This document shows, piece after piece, positions 17,885 to 24,859 of a stretch of 64,000 nt of DNA. A model generated the notes under the pieces. The model was not told the DNA's origin and did not search any database. It worked only from the letters and a program-made list of their open reading frames with translations. A program made the position numbers and the translations under genes. How positions within the stretch are numbered: the first letter of the stretch is position 1; every line of letters begins with the position of its first letter. The DNA comes from Cypionkella psychrotolerans. GTDB taxonomy: Bacteria > Pseudomonadota > Alphaproteobacteria > Rhodobacterales > Rhodobacteraceae. The stretch lies in NCBI RefSeq assembly GCF_001294535.1, contig NZ_LGIC01000087.1, positions 62,001 through 126,000 on the forward strand, written 5' to 3'.

Positions 17885-18928
17885 TCATTGCCGTAGCAAT
17901 GTGGCGGCTGAAAAGCGTGTTTTCAACCTTGAAACATATTGACTCCTCTCAATGCCTGAATAGGTGGCACTTGAGGCTAAATGCACGGTTGCTGAAATGG
18001 CGGCGAGGGTAAGCAATATTACATACTGATCTGACAATGTTCCCGTGAAATGCAGGAAAATTCCTATTATCAGGGTGTGAACCAAGTACGTCGAGTAGGA
18101 CTTATCTCCTAGCCTTGTTAAAAAATCCGTGATGACATGGCGACGTCTTGCAATAGGCTCGAATAACAAGGTCAAACATACAAAGATACCCGCAAGAGCG
18201 GTGCGCGTGGTGCCACTTTCATGCGTCAAAAGTGCAATGGCTGTTGCGATAAACCCTAAAGCCAAAATCAACATCATTCGCATGACCAATGATATTTTCT
18301 CTTGTTTCGTTTGGACAGAAAACAGACTGGCAATTAATAATCCCATCAAAAACTCATGTAGCCGATAGCTTGATGCGACGGGAGAAAACGCAATCTCCTT
18401 CGGATAAACATCAGGTAGTATAAACAAGACGGCAAAGCAAATGACGATTGCAAATTTTCTATTAATAAGCAGGCATGTTGCTAAAAATAAATAGAAAAAC
18501 ATCTCAAAATTCAACGTCCAGCCTACGGTAAGCGTCGGAAATATACCGATGCCAGAAGGGTTGCTATGTGGAATGAATAACAGTGAAGCCAAGATTGAGG
18601 ATGCATTGATGCCGGTGTAGTCAAATTCGATGGGGAACAGGTAAATACAAGTTATTATCAAAAATGTGTAGAACCAGTAGACTGGTACTATGCGAAAGAT
18701 TCGATCTACAATGAATCCCGCAGCGGTCTGGCCCGGTCTTTTTACCGAGAAATACATCACAAATCCGCTTAAAACAAAGAACAGATCGACTCCAAAACTG
18801 CCGTGATCCGAGAAAAAATACCCCAGAACAGAATCATATTTGAAATCAAAATATATTTGCATGAAGTGGTGATACACCACCATCCAAGCTGCGACCGCAC
18901 GTAGGATCTGAAGGGAGCGGTATGTCAC
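17885..18928 (-). CDS. Acyltransferase family 3 membrane protein, AT-rich, probably acquired
   Basis: About 347 residues and 10 hydrophobic segments, matching acyltransferase-3 (OafA/YrhL-type) enzymes that O-acylate surface polysaccharides. The family signature is clear near the N-terminus: YRSLQILRAVAAWMVVYHH, then FGVDLFFVLSGFVMYF; the conserved His is in VVYHH. The base composition is plainly more AT-rich than both neighbours (many AAA, TTT and ATA codons), which suggests horizontal transfer. The start is uncertain: I use GTG 18928, where family homology begins; TTG codons at 18949 and 19066 would lengthen it, and no strong Shine-Dalgarno is seen. The target sugar is unknown. It lies convergent to mltG in a variable-looking spot before the GTA cluster. 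Confidence 0.85.
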   Translation of the reverse strand: MTYRSLQILRAVAAWMVVYHHFMQIYFDFKYDSVLGYFFSDHGSFGVDLFFVLSGFVMYFSVKRPGQTAAGFIVDRIFRIVPVYWFYTFLIITCIYLFPIEFDYTGINASSILASLLFIPHSNPSGIGIFPTLTVGWTLNFEMFFYLFLATCLLINRKFAIVICFAVLFILPDVYPKEIAFSPVASSYRLHEFLMGLLIASLFSVQTKQEKISLVMRMMLILALGFIATAIALLTHESGTTRTALAGIFVCLTLLFEPIARRRHVITDFLTRLGDKSYSTYLVHTLIIGIFLHFTGTLSDQYVILLTLAAISATVHLASSATYSGIERSQYVSRLKTRFSAATLLRQ

Positions 18929-19135
18929 TTGAGGTTCAGAATTAATCAAAAAAACATGCCATATTGAGCCGCTGTTCCCAAAGTACCGATCACCCTGCGA
19001 CTGTTGACGCAAGATGTGGCCGCGTTCAAGGCACTTTATGCAATGTGCTTTCCGGCCACCCCACAAACCTTAACAAATCCTTAAATTAGCCACCCCATCC
19101 CCTTGATATCAAACACATAAAAAAGGTCCCGAGTT

Positions 19136-19151
19136 GGGACCGGCCCCGGAA
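19136..19151. repeat. 16-nt hairpin GTCCCGAGTTGGGACC, copy 1; terminator-like on minus strand
   Basis: GGTCCC and GGGACC form a 6-bp stem. On the minus strand it is followed by TTTTTT, so it could terminate leftward transcription. The same 16 nt recur at 63553-63568. No leftward gene lies directly upstream, so its role is unclear. Confidence 0.55.
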
Positions 19152-19174
19152 CCCCTCCCAACCCCAGCGATTTC

Positions 19175-19203
19175 TTGACACATCGCGGGCAGCGGCCTAG
19201 CCT
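19175..19203 (+). promoter_or_regulatory. Putative promoter of the PAAR-effector gene
   Basis: TTGACA (19175-19180), a 17-nt spacer and TAGCCT (19198-19203) lie about 30 nt before the PAAR gene. The -35 box is perfect, the -10 is weak. Confidence 0.45.
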
Positions 19204-19232
19204 TCCTGCATTGTATTCTCAAAGGCTTTGCC

Positions 19233-20105
19233 ATGGTCGGATTTCCCGCAGCCCGTATCACGGACATGCATACCTGCCCGATGTGTCTGGGGGCACCTTT
19301 CCCGATCATGCCCCCCGCGATGGTGACCGTGCTGGTCGGTAGCCTCCCCGCCGCGCGGATGACAGACCTCTGCGCCTGCCTCATCCCCGCCTTGGTGCCG
19401 ATCCCATCGGTCGACCCAATAGCCTTCGGCTCGCCCACCGTGCTGATCGGCAGCCTCCCCGCCGCCCGCCAGTTCGACCCGACGATGAAGGGCGGCGCGA
19501 TCATCCTCGGCCTGCCCACCGTCTTGATCGGCATCGTGGCAACGCCTGCTCCGGGGGAGCCCGGCGCGCTGAATATCTGGGAGGAGGTGCTGCCGGATGG
19601 CACCACCGTCACCCATGTCGGGCCGAACATCACCATCGTCGGCACCAAAGCCTACCGCGATGCCGTGGTGCAGGATTTGAAGCGGCTGGACTCGACGCCG
19701 ACCGGGCATGACCTGCTGAACAGCCTGAACGCGCCGGGCAAGGGTCCGGTAAAGATCGTAGCCAGCACCGGGGGGAACAGTGTGAACGGGACGGGGCCGG
19801 GGGCGAATTTGAAGCCGGACGGCACGCCGGGGTCTGGGTCGGGCAGCACGCTGAACTATAACCCGGACAAGACGCAGATCGGCGATGGCTCGAAACCCTA
19901 CATGACGCGACCGCCTGCGGTGGGGTTGGGGCATGAGCTGGTGCATTGCGAGCAGGCGCAGAACGGGACTTGGAGCGGCAACAAGACCGGCGGGGTGGAG
20001 AATGACGAGCTGGCGGCGGTGGGGCTGCCGCCGTATCAGAACAACCCGCATACCGAAAATAAGATCAGGTCGGAACTGGGCCAACCGCCCCGGACCGCAT
20101 ACTAG
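19233..20105 (+). CDS. PAAR-domain protein with C-terminal M91-type zinc metallopeptidase (effector-like)
   Basis: 290 residues. The N-terminal ~100 residues are a PAAR module with repeated blocks (GSLPAARMTDLCACLIP, GSPTVLIGSLPAARQFD, LGLPTVLIG), the cone that tips the VgrG spike of type VI secretion systems. The C-terminal part resembles peptidase family M91 (NleD/HopH1 effectors): ITIVGTKAYRDAVVQDL, PTGHDLLNSL, the zinc motif HELVH, a downstream ENDE acidic cluster that could give the third ligand, and the ending TENKIRSELG. A Gly/Ser-rich linker-like loop precedes the motif. This layout suits a specialised secreted toxin; target (bacterial or eukaryotic) is unknown. AAAGG precedes the ATG. 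No type VI genes are in the window. The next gene begins directly after its stop codon. Confidence 0.85.
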   Translation: MVGFPAARITDMHTCPMCLGAPFPIMPPAMVTVLVGSLPAARMTDLCACLIPALVPIPSVDPIAFGSPTVLIGSLPAARQFDPTMKGGAIILGLPTVLIGIVATPAPGEPGALNIWEEVLPDGTTVTHVGPNITIVGTKAYRDAVVQDLKRLDSTPTGHDLLNSLNAPGKGPVKIVASTGGNSVNGTGPGANLKPDGTPGSGSGSTLNYNPDKTQIGDGSKPYMTRPPAVGLGHELVHCEQAQNGTWSGNKTGGVENDELAAVGLPPYQNNPHTENKIRSELGQPPRTAY

Positions 20106-20723
20106 ATGCGGAGTTTGGCCCTGATCTTTGGGCTGATGACAATGAGTGCCGCGGCACAGGAGCAGGTGATGGGTGTGCTGAAGGATGGCGATATCAGTGT
20201 TGGGGTGGTCTGGGAGGCGGCGGCCTCGGGCGTGGTCGGGCGCTACCGGGTCAGCAATGCCGGTGCGGCTGAGGTCTATGTGTTTGATCGGCTGTATCGC
20301 ACTGCGGTGACCGGGTTTCGCACGGTGGACCCCGATTATGCTTGGCATTGGCTGGAGGCGGACGGGGTGTTTCGGGTGGCGAAGTTTGTGCCGCGAGTGC
20401 CTACAGGGATGAAGGTGGAAAGCCCGGAGGTCGCCTATGCGCGGGTTTTGGCTGCGGGCGGGGTGTTGGAGGGCCGGGTGCTGCTGGCGGGGCGGTTGGA
20501 TCAGGATTTGCCCTATGGGACGCCGCCGCCGTTGGCTGCGGTGGGAAAGATCAAATCCATCGTGTTTTCGGTGGGTTATGCCGAGGTGGACCCGCAGGCT
20601 GAGGCCAATGAGATCAAGGCGGGGGATGAGATGGTGCTGTCTCTGCCCTATGGTTGGCTGATCGAACAGCAGAAGATTGTCAGTGCGGAGCAACAGGCTT
20701 TGACGGTGCCGATGCAGCGATAG
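20106..20723 (+). CDS. Exported protein of unknown function, candidate immunity partner of the PAAR-M91 protein
   Basis: 205 residues with a clear Sec signal peptide (MRSLALIFGLMTMSAAAQE, cleavage probably after AAA). The rest looks like a soluble beta-rich periplasmic protein (YRVSNAGAAEVYVFDRLYR, VLEGRVLLAGRLDQDLPYG, IKSIVFSVGYAEVD); I do not recognise a family. Its ATG abuts the TAG of the PAAR-M91 gene, so the pair is co-translated. Placement directly behind an effector-like gene and a periplasmic address fit an immunity protein against a toxin acting in the periplasm, but this is inference from context. A copy of the dispersed CCTCCGGCGGGAG repeat follows. Confidence 0.75.
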   Translation: MRSLALIFGLMTMSAAAQEQVMGVLKDGDISVGVVWEAAASGVVGRYRVSNAGAAEVYVFDRLYRTAVTGFRTVDPDYAWHWLEADGVFRVAKFVPRVPTGMKVESPEVAYARVLAAGGVLEGRVLLAGRLDQDLPYGTPPPLAAVGKIKSIVFSVGYAEVDPQAEANEIKAGDEMVLSLPYGWLIEQQKIVSAEQQALTVPMQR

Positions 20724-20778
20724 GGATCGGGGGCTGTGTTTCGACAGTGCTTGCGATGGCGCTCTTGCGGTGAGGTCG

Positions 20779-20811
20779 AAGCCTCCGGCGGGAGCAATTT
20801 GAAAAGAGCAG
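20779..20811 (+). repeat. Dispersed intergenic repeat, copy C (GCCTCCGGCGGGAG core)
   Basis: Matches the inner arm element at 9869-9901 with small changes in the AT-rich half (CAATTTGAAAAGAGCA in place of TATTTTAAAAAGAGCA). CTCC-GGCG-GGAG can form a short hairpin. It lies 56 nt after the candidate immunity gene and upstream of the GTA control region. Confidence 0.75.
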
Positions 20812-20868
20812 TTCGGGGCGTTGAGTGTTGTTTCGCTAAGGGTCGGCCTGTTGGCGCGCGCGTTAAGG

Positions 20869-20883
20869 TTAATGAGAAGTTAA
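20869..20883 (+). promoter_or_regulatory. Perfect CtrA box (TTAA-N7-TTAA) upstream of the GTA cluster
   Basis: TTAA, TGAGAAG, TTAA matches the full CtrA consensus exactly, with a further TTAA just before it (20863-20866). It is centred about 82 nt upstream of the predicted start site and 182 nt before g1. CtrA is known to be required for GTA expression in Rhodobacter capsulatus, where control is thought to be partly indirect through GafA. Here direct binding looks possible. Confidence 0.7.
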
Positions 20884-20922
20884 TAGATAGTCCGGTAACA
20901 CATTGATATAAAACAGTTTATC

Positions 20923-20951
20923 TTGACTTTGCGCCCGCTCTGATCTATAGA
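20923..20951 (+). promoter_or_regulatory. Putative GTA promoter (TTGACT-N17-TATAGA)
   Basis: TTGACT (20923-20928), a 17-nt spacer and TATAGA (20946-20951) form the best promoter match in the 334-nt gap before g1. The predicted start site is near 20958, which gives a leader of about 100 nt. Confidence 0.65.
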
Positions 20952-20958
20952 TTTGGAT

Positions 20959-21039
20959 ATGCTGGATGAGATGTCTGAACGGCCGAGGGGGCAGCCCTTT
21001 GCGCCGTTTTTTCATTTTACACGTGCGGGGGCGGCATGA
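20959..21039 (+). other. GTA leader: possible 26-codon leaderless ORF with terminator-like hairpin
   Basis: An ATG at 20959, at or next to the predicted transcription start, opens a 26-residue frame (MLDEMSERPRGQPFAPF, then FHFTRAGAA) ending at 21039. Inside it AACGGC (20978-20983) can pair with GCCGTT (21003-21008), with an inner AGGG/CCCT pairing, followed by TTTTCATTTT. This resembles a weak intrinsic terminator within a leader, so an attenuator is possible. No Shine-Dalgarno can precede the ATG if the start site is right. Translation of this ORF is unproven. Confidence 0.35.
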
Positions 21040-21057
21040 GAGGCGGGCAAAACGGGC

Positions 21058-21381
21058 ATGACACTAAATTTCTCCCTCGGAGAACAGCCGTCAAGCGATC
21101 TGCTGGCGGATGCAGAGCAATATTATGAATCCACGGTCTCGGACCTGCTGCGCACGATCAATGCGCTGAAGGCGGGCGAGTTTGAAGCCTCAAAGGCGGT
21201 GCCGCAGACGGTACGCGATTTGCGGCTGGCACTGGATTTGGTCCATAGTGAAAGGGGACGCGTTGAAAAACTTCGCAAACAAGTTGCCGGGGCTGTCGGA
21301 ACCGGCACGCTCGATTTACACGCCGCACGCGATGAGATCGGGCGCCGATTGGCTTGCCTCCGCGACGCAAGCGCAGGTTGA
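21058..21381 (+). CDS. GTA gp1, small terminase-like packaging protein
   Basis: 107-residue, mostly helical protein in the position of Rhodobacter capsulatus GTA g1, which has been described as the small terminase (TerS) of the particle. The sequence YYESTVSDLLRTINALKAGE, then VRDLRLALDLVHSERGRVEKL, has the coiled-coil-like heptad character and VHSERGRVEKLRK block of GTA gp1. In the GTA it is thought to start packaging without DNA site specificity. It overlaps the 5' end of the large terminase gene by about 50 nt. First structural gene of the cluster. Confidence 0.85.
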   Translation: MTLNFSLGEQPSSDLLADAEQYYESTVSDLLRTINALKAGEFEASKAVPQTVRDLRLALDLVHSERGRVEKLRKQVAGAVGTGTLDLHAARDEIGRRLACLRDASAG

Positions 21382-22675
21382 TGAGTTTCTCGATGGGCTG
21401 AGCGAGAATGCGTTGCTGGCGCTGCCGTGGATGTTTGAGTTCTGGGCGCTGCCGCATCAACTGCCACCTGCGGGGGCGTGGAAAACTTGGGTGATCATGG
21501 GTGGTCGCGGGGCGGGGAAGACCCGGGCCGGGTCGGAATGGGTCAGGGCCGAAGTTGAGGGCGCAGGGTCAATGGATGCGGGGCGTTCGCGGCGCGTGGC
21601 ACTGGTGGGCGAGACGGTGGATCAGGTGATTGCGGTGATGATTGAGGGAGAGAGCGGGATTTTGGCCTGCTCGCCCCCTGATCGCAGGCCGGAATGGCAG
21701 GCGACCAAGAAGCAGTTGCTTTGGCCAAATGGCGCGATCGCGCAGGTGTTTTCGGCGCATGAGCCGGACAGTCTGCGCGGGCCACAGTTTGATGCGGCTT
21801 GGGTCGATGAATTGGCGAAATGGCCGAAAGCCGAGCAGGCCTGGGATCAGTTGCAGTTTGGTTTGCGGCTGGGCGAGAACCCGCGACAGGTGGTGACGAC
21901 GACGCCGCAAAATGTAGGCGTGTTGAAGGACATCCTGAAAAACCCCTCAACCGTGATGACGCATGCGCCGACTGAGGCGAACCGGGCCTATCTGGCGGCC
22001 TCGTTCTTGCAGGAGGTGCGGACGCGTTATGCGGGGACCACGAAAGGCGCGCAGGAGTTGGATGGGCTGTTGATCGAGGACGCCGAGGGGGCGTTGTGGA
22101 CGACGGCGATGCTGGAGGCGGGGCGGATCACCGAAGTGCCGCGTTTGCAGCGGATCGTGGTGGCGGTGGACCCGCCAGTGACGGGGCATGGTCGGTCTGA
22201 TGAATGCGGGATCGTGGTGGTGGGGGCGATCACCGAGGGGCCGACGCAGAATTGGCAGGCGGTGGTTTTGGCGGATTGTTCGGTGAAAGGCGCCTCGCCG
22301 GATCAATGGGCGCGGGCGGCGATTGCGGCGATGGATCGGTTTGGCGCGGATCGGTTGGTGGCCGAGGTCAATCAGGGTGGCGATCTGGTGGAGGGGGTGA
22401 TCCGGCAGATTGATCCGCTGGTGCCGTATCGGGCGGTGCGGGCCAGCAAGGGCAAGATGGCACGGGCGGAGCCTGTGTCGGCTTTGTACGAGCAGGGCCG
22501 GGTGTCGCATGTGCGCGGGCTGGCGGCTCTGGAAGCGCAGATGTTGCAAATGACGCGGCATGGTTACGTCGGCAAAGGCTCACCGGACCGAGTGGATGCG
22601 TTGGTTTGGGCATTGACGGATTTGATTGTGGAGCCAGCCGAGACCTATCGGCGGCCGCAGGTGCGCGGGATTTAG
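21332..22675 (+). CDS. GTA gp2, large terminase (ATPase-nuclease)
   Basis: About 447 residues. The N-terminal ATPase that drives DNA into the capsid shows Walker A GGRGAGKTRAGSEWV and a Walker B-like block FDAAWVDELAKWPK. The C-terminal RNase H-like nuclease begins with VVAVDPPVTG and continues with a later acidic motif (RVDALVWALTDL) near the C-terminus. LSENALLALPWMFEFWALPHQ at the start is characteristic of GTA terminases. Start choice: ATG 21332; a TTG at 21263 has a better Shine-Dalgarno (AAAGGGGA) and would add 23 residues. The gene overlaps g1. It would cut cell DNA headful-wise for packaging. Confidence 0.95.
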   Translation: MRSGADWLASATQAQVDEFLDGLSENALLALPWMFEFWALPHQLPPAGAWKTWVIMGGRGAGKTRAGSEWVRAEVEGAGSMDAGRSRRVALVGETVDQVIAVMIEGESGILACSPPDRRPEWQATKKQLLWPNGAIAQVFSAHEPDSLRGPQFDAAWVDELAKWPKAEQAWDQLQFGLRLGENPRQVVTTTPQNVGVLKDILKNPSTVMTHAPTEANRAYLAASFLQEVRTRYAGTTKGAQELDGLLIEDAEGALWTTAMLEAGRITEVPRLQRIVVAVDPPVTGHGRSDECGIVVVGAITEGPTQNWQAVVLADCSVKGASPDQWARAAIAAMDRFGADRLVAEVNQGGDLVEGVIRQIDPLVPYRAVRASKGKMARAEPVSALYEQGRVSHVRGLAALEAQMLQMTRHGYVGKGSPDRVDALVWALTDLIVEPAETYRRPQVRGI

Positions 22676-22802
22676 GCGTTGCGTGCGGTTCGGGCCAGCG
22701 CGCGGTGGGTTGGGGTTAATTAAACCTTTCCGCTTTAGAACTGCCTTCAGACAAGCGCGGTCCTGAAAAGTAGGGCGGTCGAGAAGATAGGAGCTTTGAC
22801 GC

Positions 22803-23975
22803 ATGGTGTTCGATTTTCTGAAGCGCGCGCCGCAGGTGGTGGAAAAGAAGGCCTCGGCCACCGGGCGGGTGGTGGCTTGGGGCGGCTCGGGGCGGGTGGC
22901 GTGGAGCCCGCGTGACCTTGTGTCGCTGGCGAAAACCGGGTTTCAGGGCAATCCGATGGGGTTTCGCGCGGTCAAGCTTATCTCGGAAGCGGCTTCGGCG
23001 ATGCCTTTGGTGTTGCAGGATGAGACGCGGCGCTATGACAGCCATCCGGTGCTGGATCTGATCCGCCGTCCGAATGGCGCGCAGGGGCGGGCCGAGTTTC
23101 TGGAGGCGGTGTACGGGCATCTGTTGCTGTCGGGCAACGCCTATATCGAGGCGGTGCCGGGGGCGGGTTCGGTGCCGGGCGAGCTGCATGTGCTGCGCTC
23201 GGATCGAATGTCTCTGGTGCCGGGCGCGGATGGCTGGCCGGTGGCTTATGATTATTCGGTCGGTGGGCGGACGCATCGCTTTGCGATGACACCAGAGGTG
23301 CAGCCAATCTGCCACATCAAGACGTTTCATCCCTCGGATGATCACTACGGTTTCAGCCCGTTGCAGGCGGCGGCGGTGGCGATTGATGTGCATACTTCGG
23401 CGAGTGCCTGGTCAAAGGCGTTGTTGGACAATGCGGCCAGACCCTCGGGGGCAATTGTTTACAAGGGCGCGGACGGGCAGGCGCAGCTTTCGACCGATCA
23501 GTATGATCGCTTGGTGAGCGAGATGGAGATGCACCATCAGGGCGCTCGCAATGCGGGGCGGCCGATGTTGTTGGAGGGCGGCTTGGATTGGAAGCCGATG
23601 GGGTTCTCGCCGTCGGATATGGAGTTCCAGCAAACGAAAGAGGCGGCGGGGCGCGAGATTGCTACGGCGTTTGGGGTGCCGCCGATGCTGATGGGGATAC
23701 CGGGGGATGCGACCTATTCCAACTATCAGGAAGCCAACCGGGCGTTTTATCGGCTGACCGTGCTGCCGCTGGTGGCGCGGGTGACTGCCGGGATTTCGCA
23801 TTGGCTGTCGACCTTTACCGGCGAATTGGTCGAATTGCGGCCCGATCTGGATCAGATTCCGGCGCTGGCGGTGGAGCGGGATCAGCTTTGGGCGCGGGTG
23901 GGGGCTGCGGCTTTCTTGACCGAAGTGGAAAAGCGCATCCTGCTGGGCCTGCCGCGCTTGCAGGAGGGCGAATGA
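22803..23975 (+). CDS. GTA gp3, HK97-family portal protein
   Basis: 390-residue portal that forms the dodecameric ring through which DNA enters the head. Family landmarks include GFRAVKLISEAASAMPLVL near residue 60, the NAYIEAVPG block, the wing/stem segment SAWSKALLDNAARPSG, and EFQQTKEAAGREIATAFGVPP, MLMGIPGDATYSNYQEAN in the crown-proximal part, all typical of phage HK97-type portals. A 127-nt gap separates it from g2, the widest inside the front half of the cluster. The stop codon overlaps the next ATG (ATGA). Confidence 0.95.
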   Translation: MVFDFLKRAPQVVEKKASATGRVVAWGGSGRVAWSPRDLVSLAKTGFQGNPMGFRAVKLISEAASAMPLVLQDETRRYDSHPVLDLIRRPNGAQGRAEFLEAVYGHLLLSGNAYIEAVPGAGSVPGELHVLRSDRMSLVPGADGWPVAYDYSVGGRTHRFAMTPEVQPICHIKTFHPSDDHYGFSPLQAAAVAIDVHTSASAWSKALLDNAARPSGAIVYKGADGQAQLSTDQYDRLVSEMEMHHQGARNAGRPMLLEGGLDWKPMGFSPSDMEFQQTKEAAGREIATAFGVPPMLMGIPGDATYSNYQEANRAFYRLTVLPLVARVTAGISHWLSTFTGELVELRPDLDQIPALAVERDQLWARVGAAAFLTEVEKRILLGLPRLQEGE

Positions 23976-24220
23976 CGCCGCCTCGCAAACCGTCTGACGG
24001 CTCGCGTTATCTGTACGACAGCTTCGATGCCGCAGCCGCGCGGATTGAGGCGAATGAGCGTGTGGCCGAAGAGCGTTGGGCGGCGCTCGATTACCGTTTG
24101 GCCCAGATTGATGCGGTGCTGGAGCGGCTGGAGAAGCGGATTTGGGTGGGCGTCTACGGCGTCGCGGCGTTCCTTTTGGCCCAGATGGCCGAGGCCGTGA
24201 TGCGGGCGGCGGGCAAGTAG
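23972..24220 (+). CDS. GTA gp3.5, small hypothetical protein with C-terminal membrane helix
   Basis: 82 residues. The first ~55 are charged and helical (ARIEANERVAEERWAALDYR, LAQIDAVLERLEKRI), likely a coiled coil, followed by a hydrophobic segment (VGVYGVAAFLLAQMAEAVM). It starts in the ATGA overlap with the portal gene and sits where the unnumbered g3.5 gene of Rhodobacterales GTAs lies. Function is unknown; a membrane-linked role in assembly is only a guess. Confidence 0.85.
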   Translation: MTPPRKPSDGSRYLYDSFDAAAARIEANERVAEERWAALDYRLAQIDAVLERLEKRIWVGVYGVAAFLLAQMAEAVMRAAGK

Positions 24221-24232
24221 GGCGGCGGGCAG

Positions 24233-24811
24233 ATGAAAGGTTTCGCGATGAATTGGAAAATGCAGGGCGCGCCGGAGTGCAAGTTTCAGCAGCCCGAGGC
24301 GCGGCTGGTGGTGACGGATGGCACCCAGGTGGAAGGCTATGCCAGTCTGTTTGGCAAACGCGATCAGGGCGGCGATGTGGTGCAGAAGGGGGCTTATGCC
24401 GCCAGCCTGTCGCGGCTGATCACCCAAGGCCGCGCGGTGAAAATGCTGTGGCAGCACGATCCGACCCAGCCGATTGGGGTCTGGGACGAGGTGCGCGAGG
24501 ATGCGGTAGGGTTGTGGGTCAAGGGCCGCATTCTGCCGGAAGTCGATAAGGGCCGCGAGGCGGTGGCCCTGCTGGCGGCGGGGGCGATTGACGGTTTGTC
24601 GATCGGTTACCGCACCGTCAGAGCGGAACGCGATGGCAAGGGGCAGCGCCTTTTGTCCGAGCTGGAGCTTTGGGAGGTGTCGCTGGTGACCTTTCCGATG
24701 CTTCCCGAGGCGCGGGTTTCGGCCAAGGGTGATACGCCCGAGGCCGATTTCTGGCGCAGCATGGCGCAGGTGTTTGACGACGCGCGCCAATCCCTGAGCG
24801 AACGCGCTTAG
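24233..24811 (+). CDS. GTA gp4, HK97-family prohead protease
   Basis: 192-residue serine protease that trims the capsid precursor during maturation. The sequence KMLWQHDPTQPIG holds the conserved catalytic His, and AIDGLSIGYRTV the catalytic Ser; GRILPEVDKGREAVALL precedes it, as in family U35/S78 enzymes. In GTA the protease removes the N-terminal delta domain of the capsid protein. Start choice is between ATG 24233 and ATG 24248, the latter with AAAGG well placed; the first is given here. It lies 12 nt after gp3.5 and 48 nt before the capsid gene. Confidence 0.93.
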   Translation: MKGFAMNWKMQGAPECKFQQPEARLVVTDGTQVEGYASLFGKRDQGGDVVQKGAYAASLSRLITQGRAVKMLWQHDPTQPIGVWDEVREDAVGLWVKGRILPEVDKGREAVALLAAGAIDGLSIGYRTVRAERDGKGQRLLSELELWEVSLVTFPMLPEARVSAKGDTPEADFWRSMAQVFDDARQSLSERA

Positions 24812-24859
24812 CAGCTTTTCACGACCAAACAACTTCCACGACCAAACGGGGAAATCAAG

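Noticed and set aside
19197-20693. 498-residue minus-strand frame antisense to the PAAR-M91 gene and its partner
   Set aside because: Composition rich in His, Arg and Pro is typical of antisense reading of GC-rich genes; the plus-strand genes have motifs, Shine-Dalgarno and coupling.
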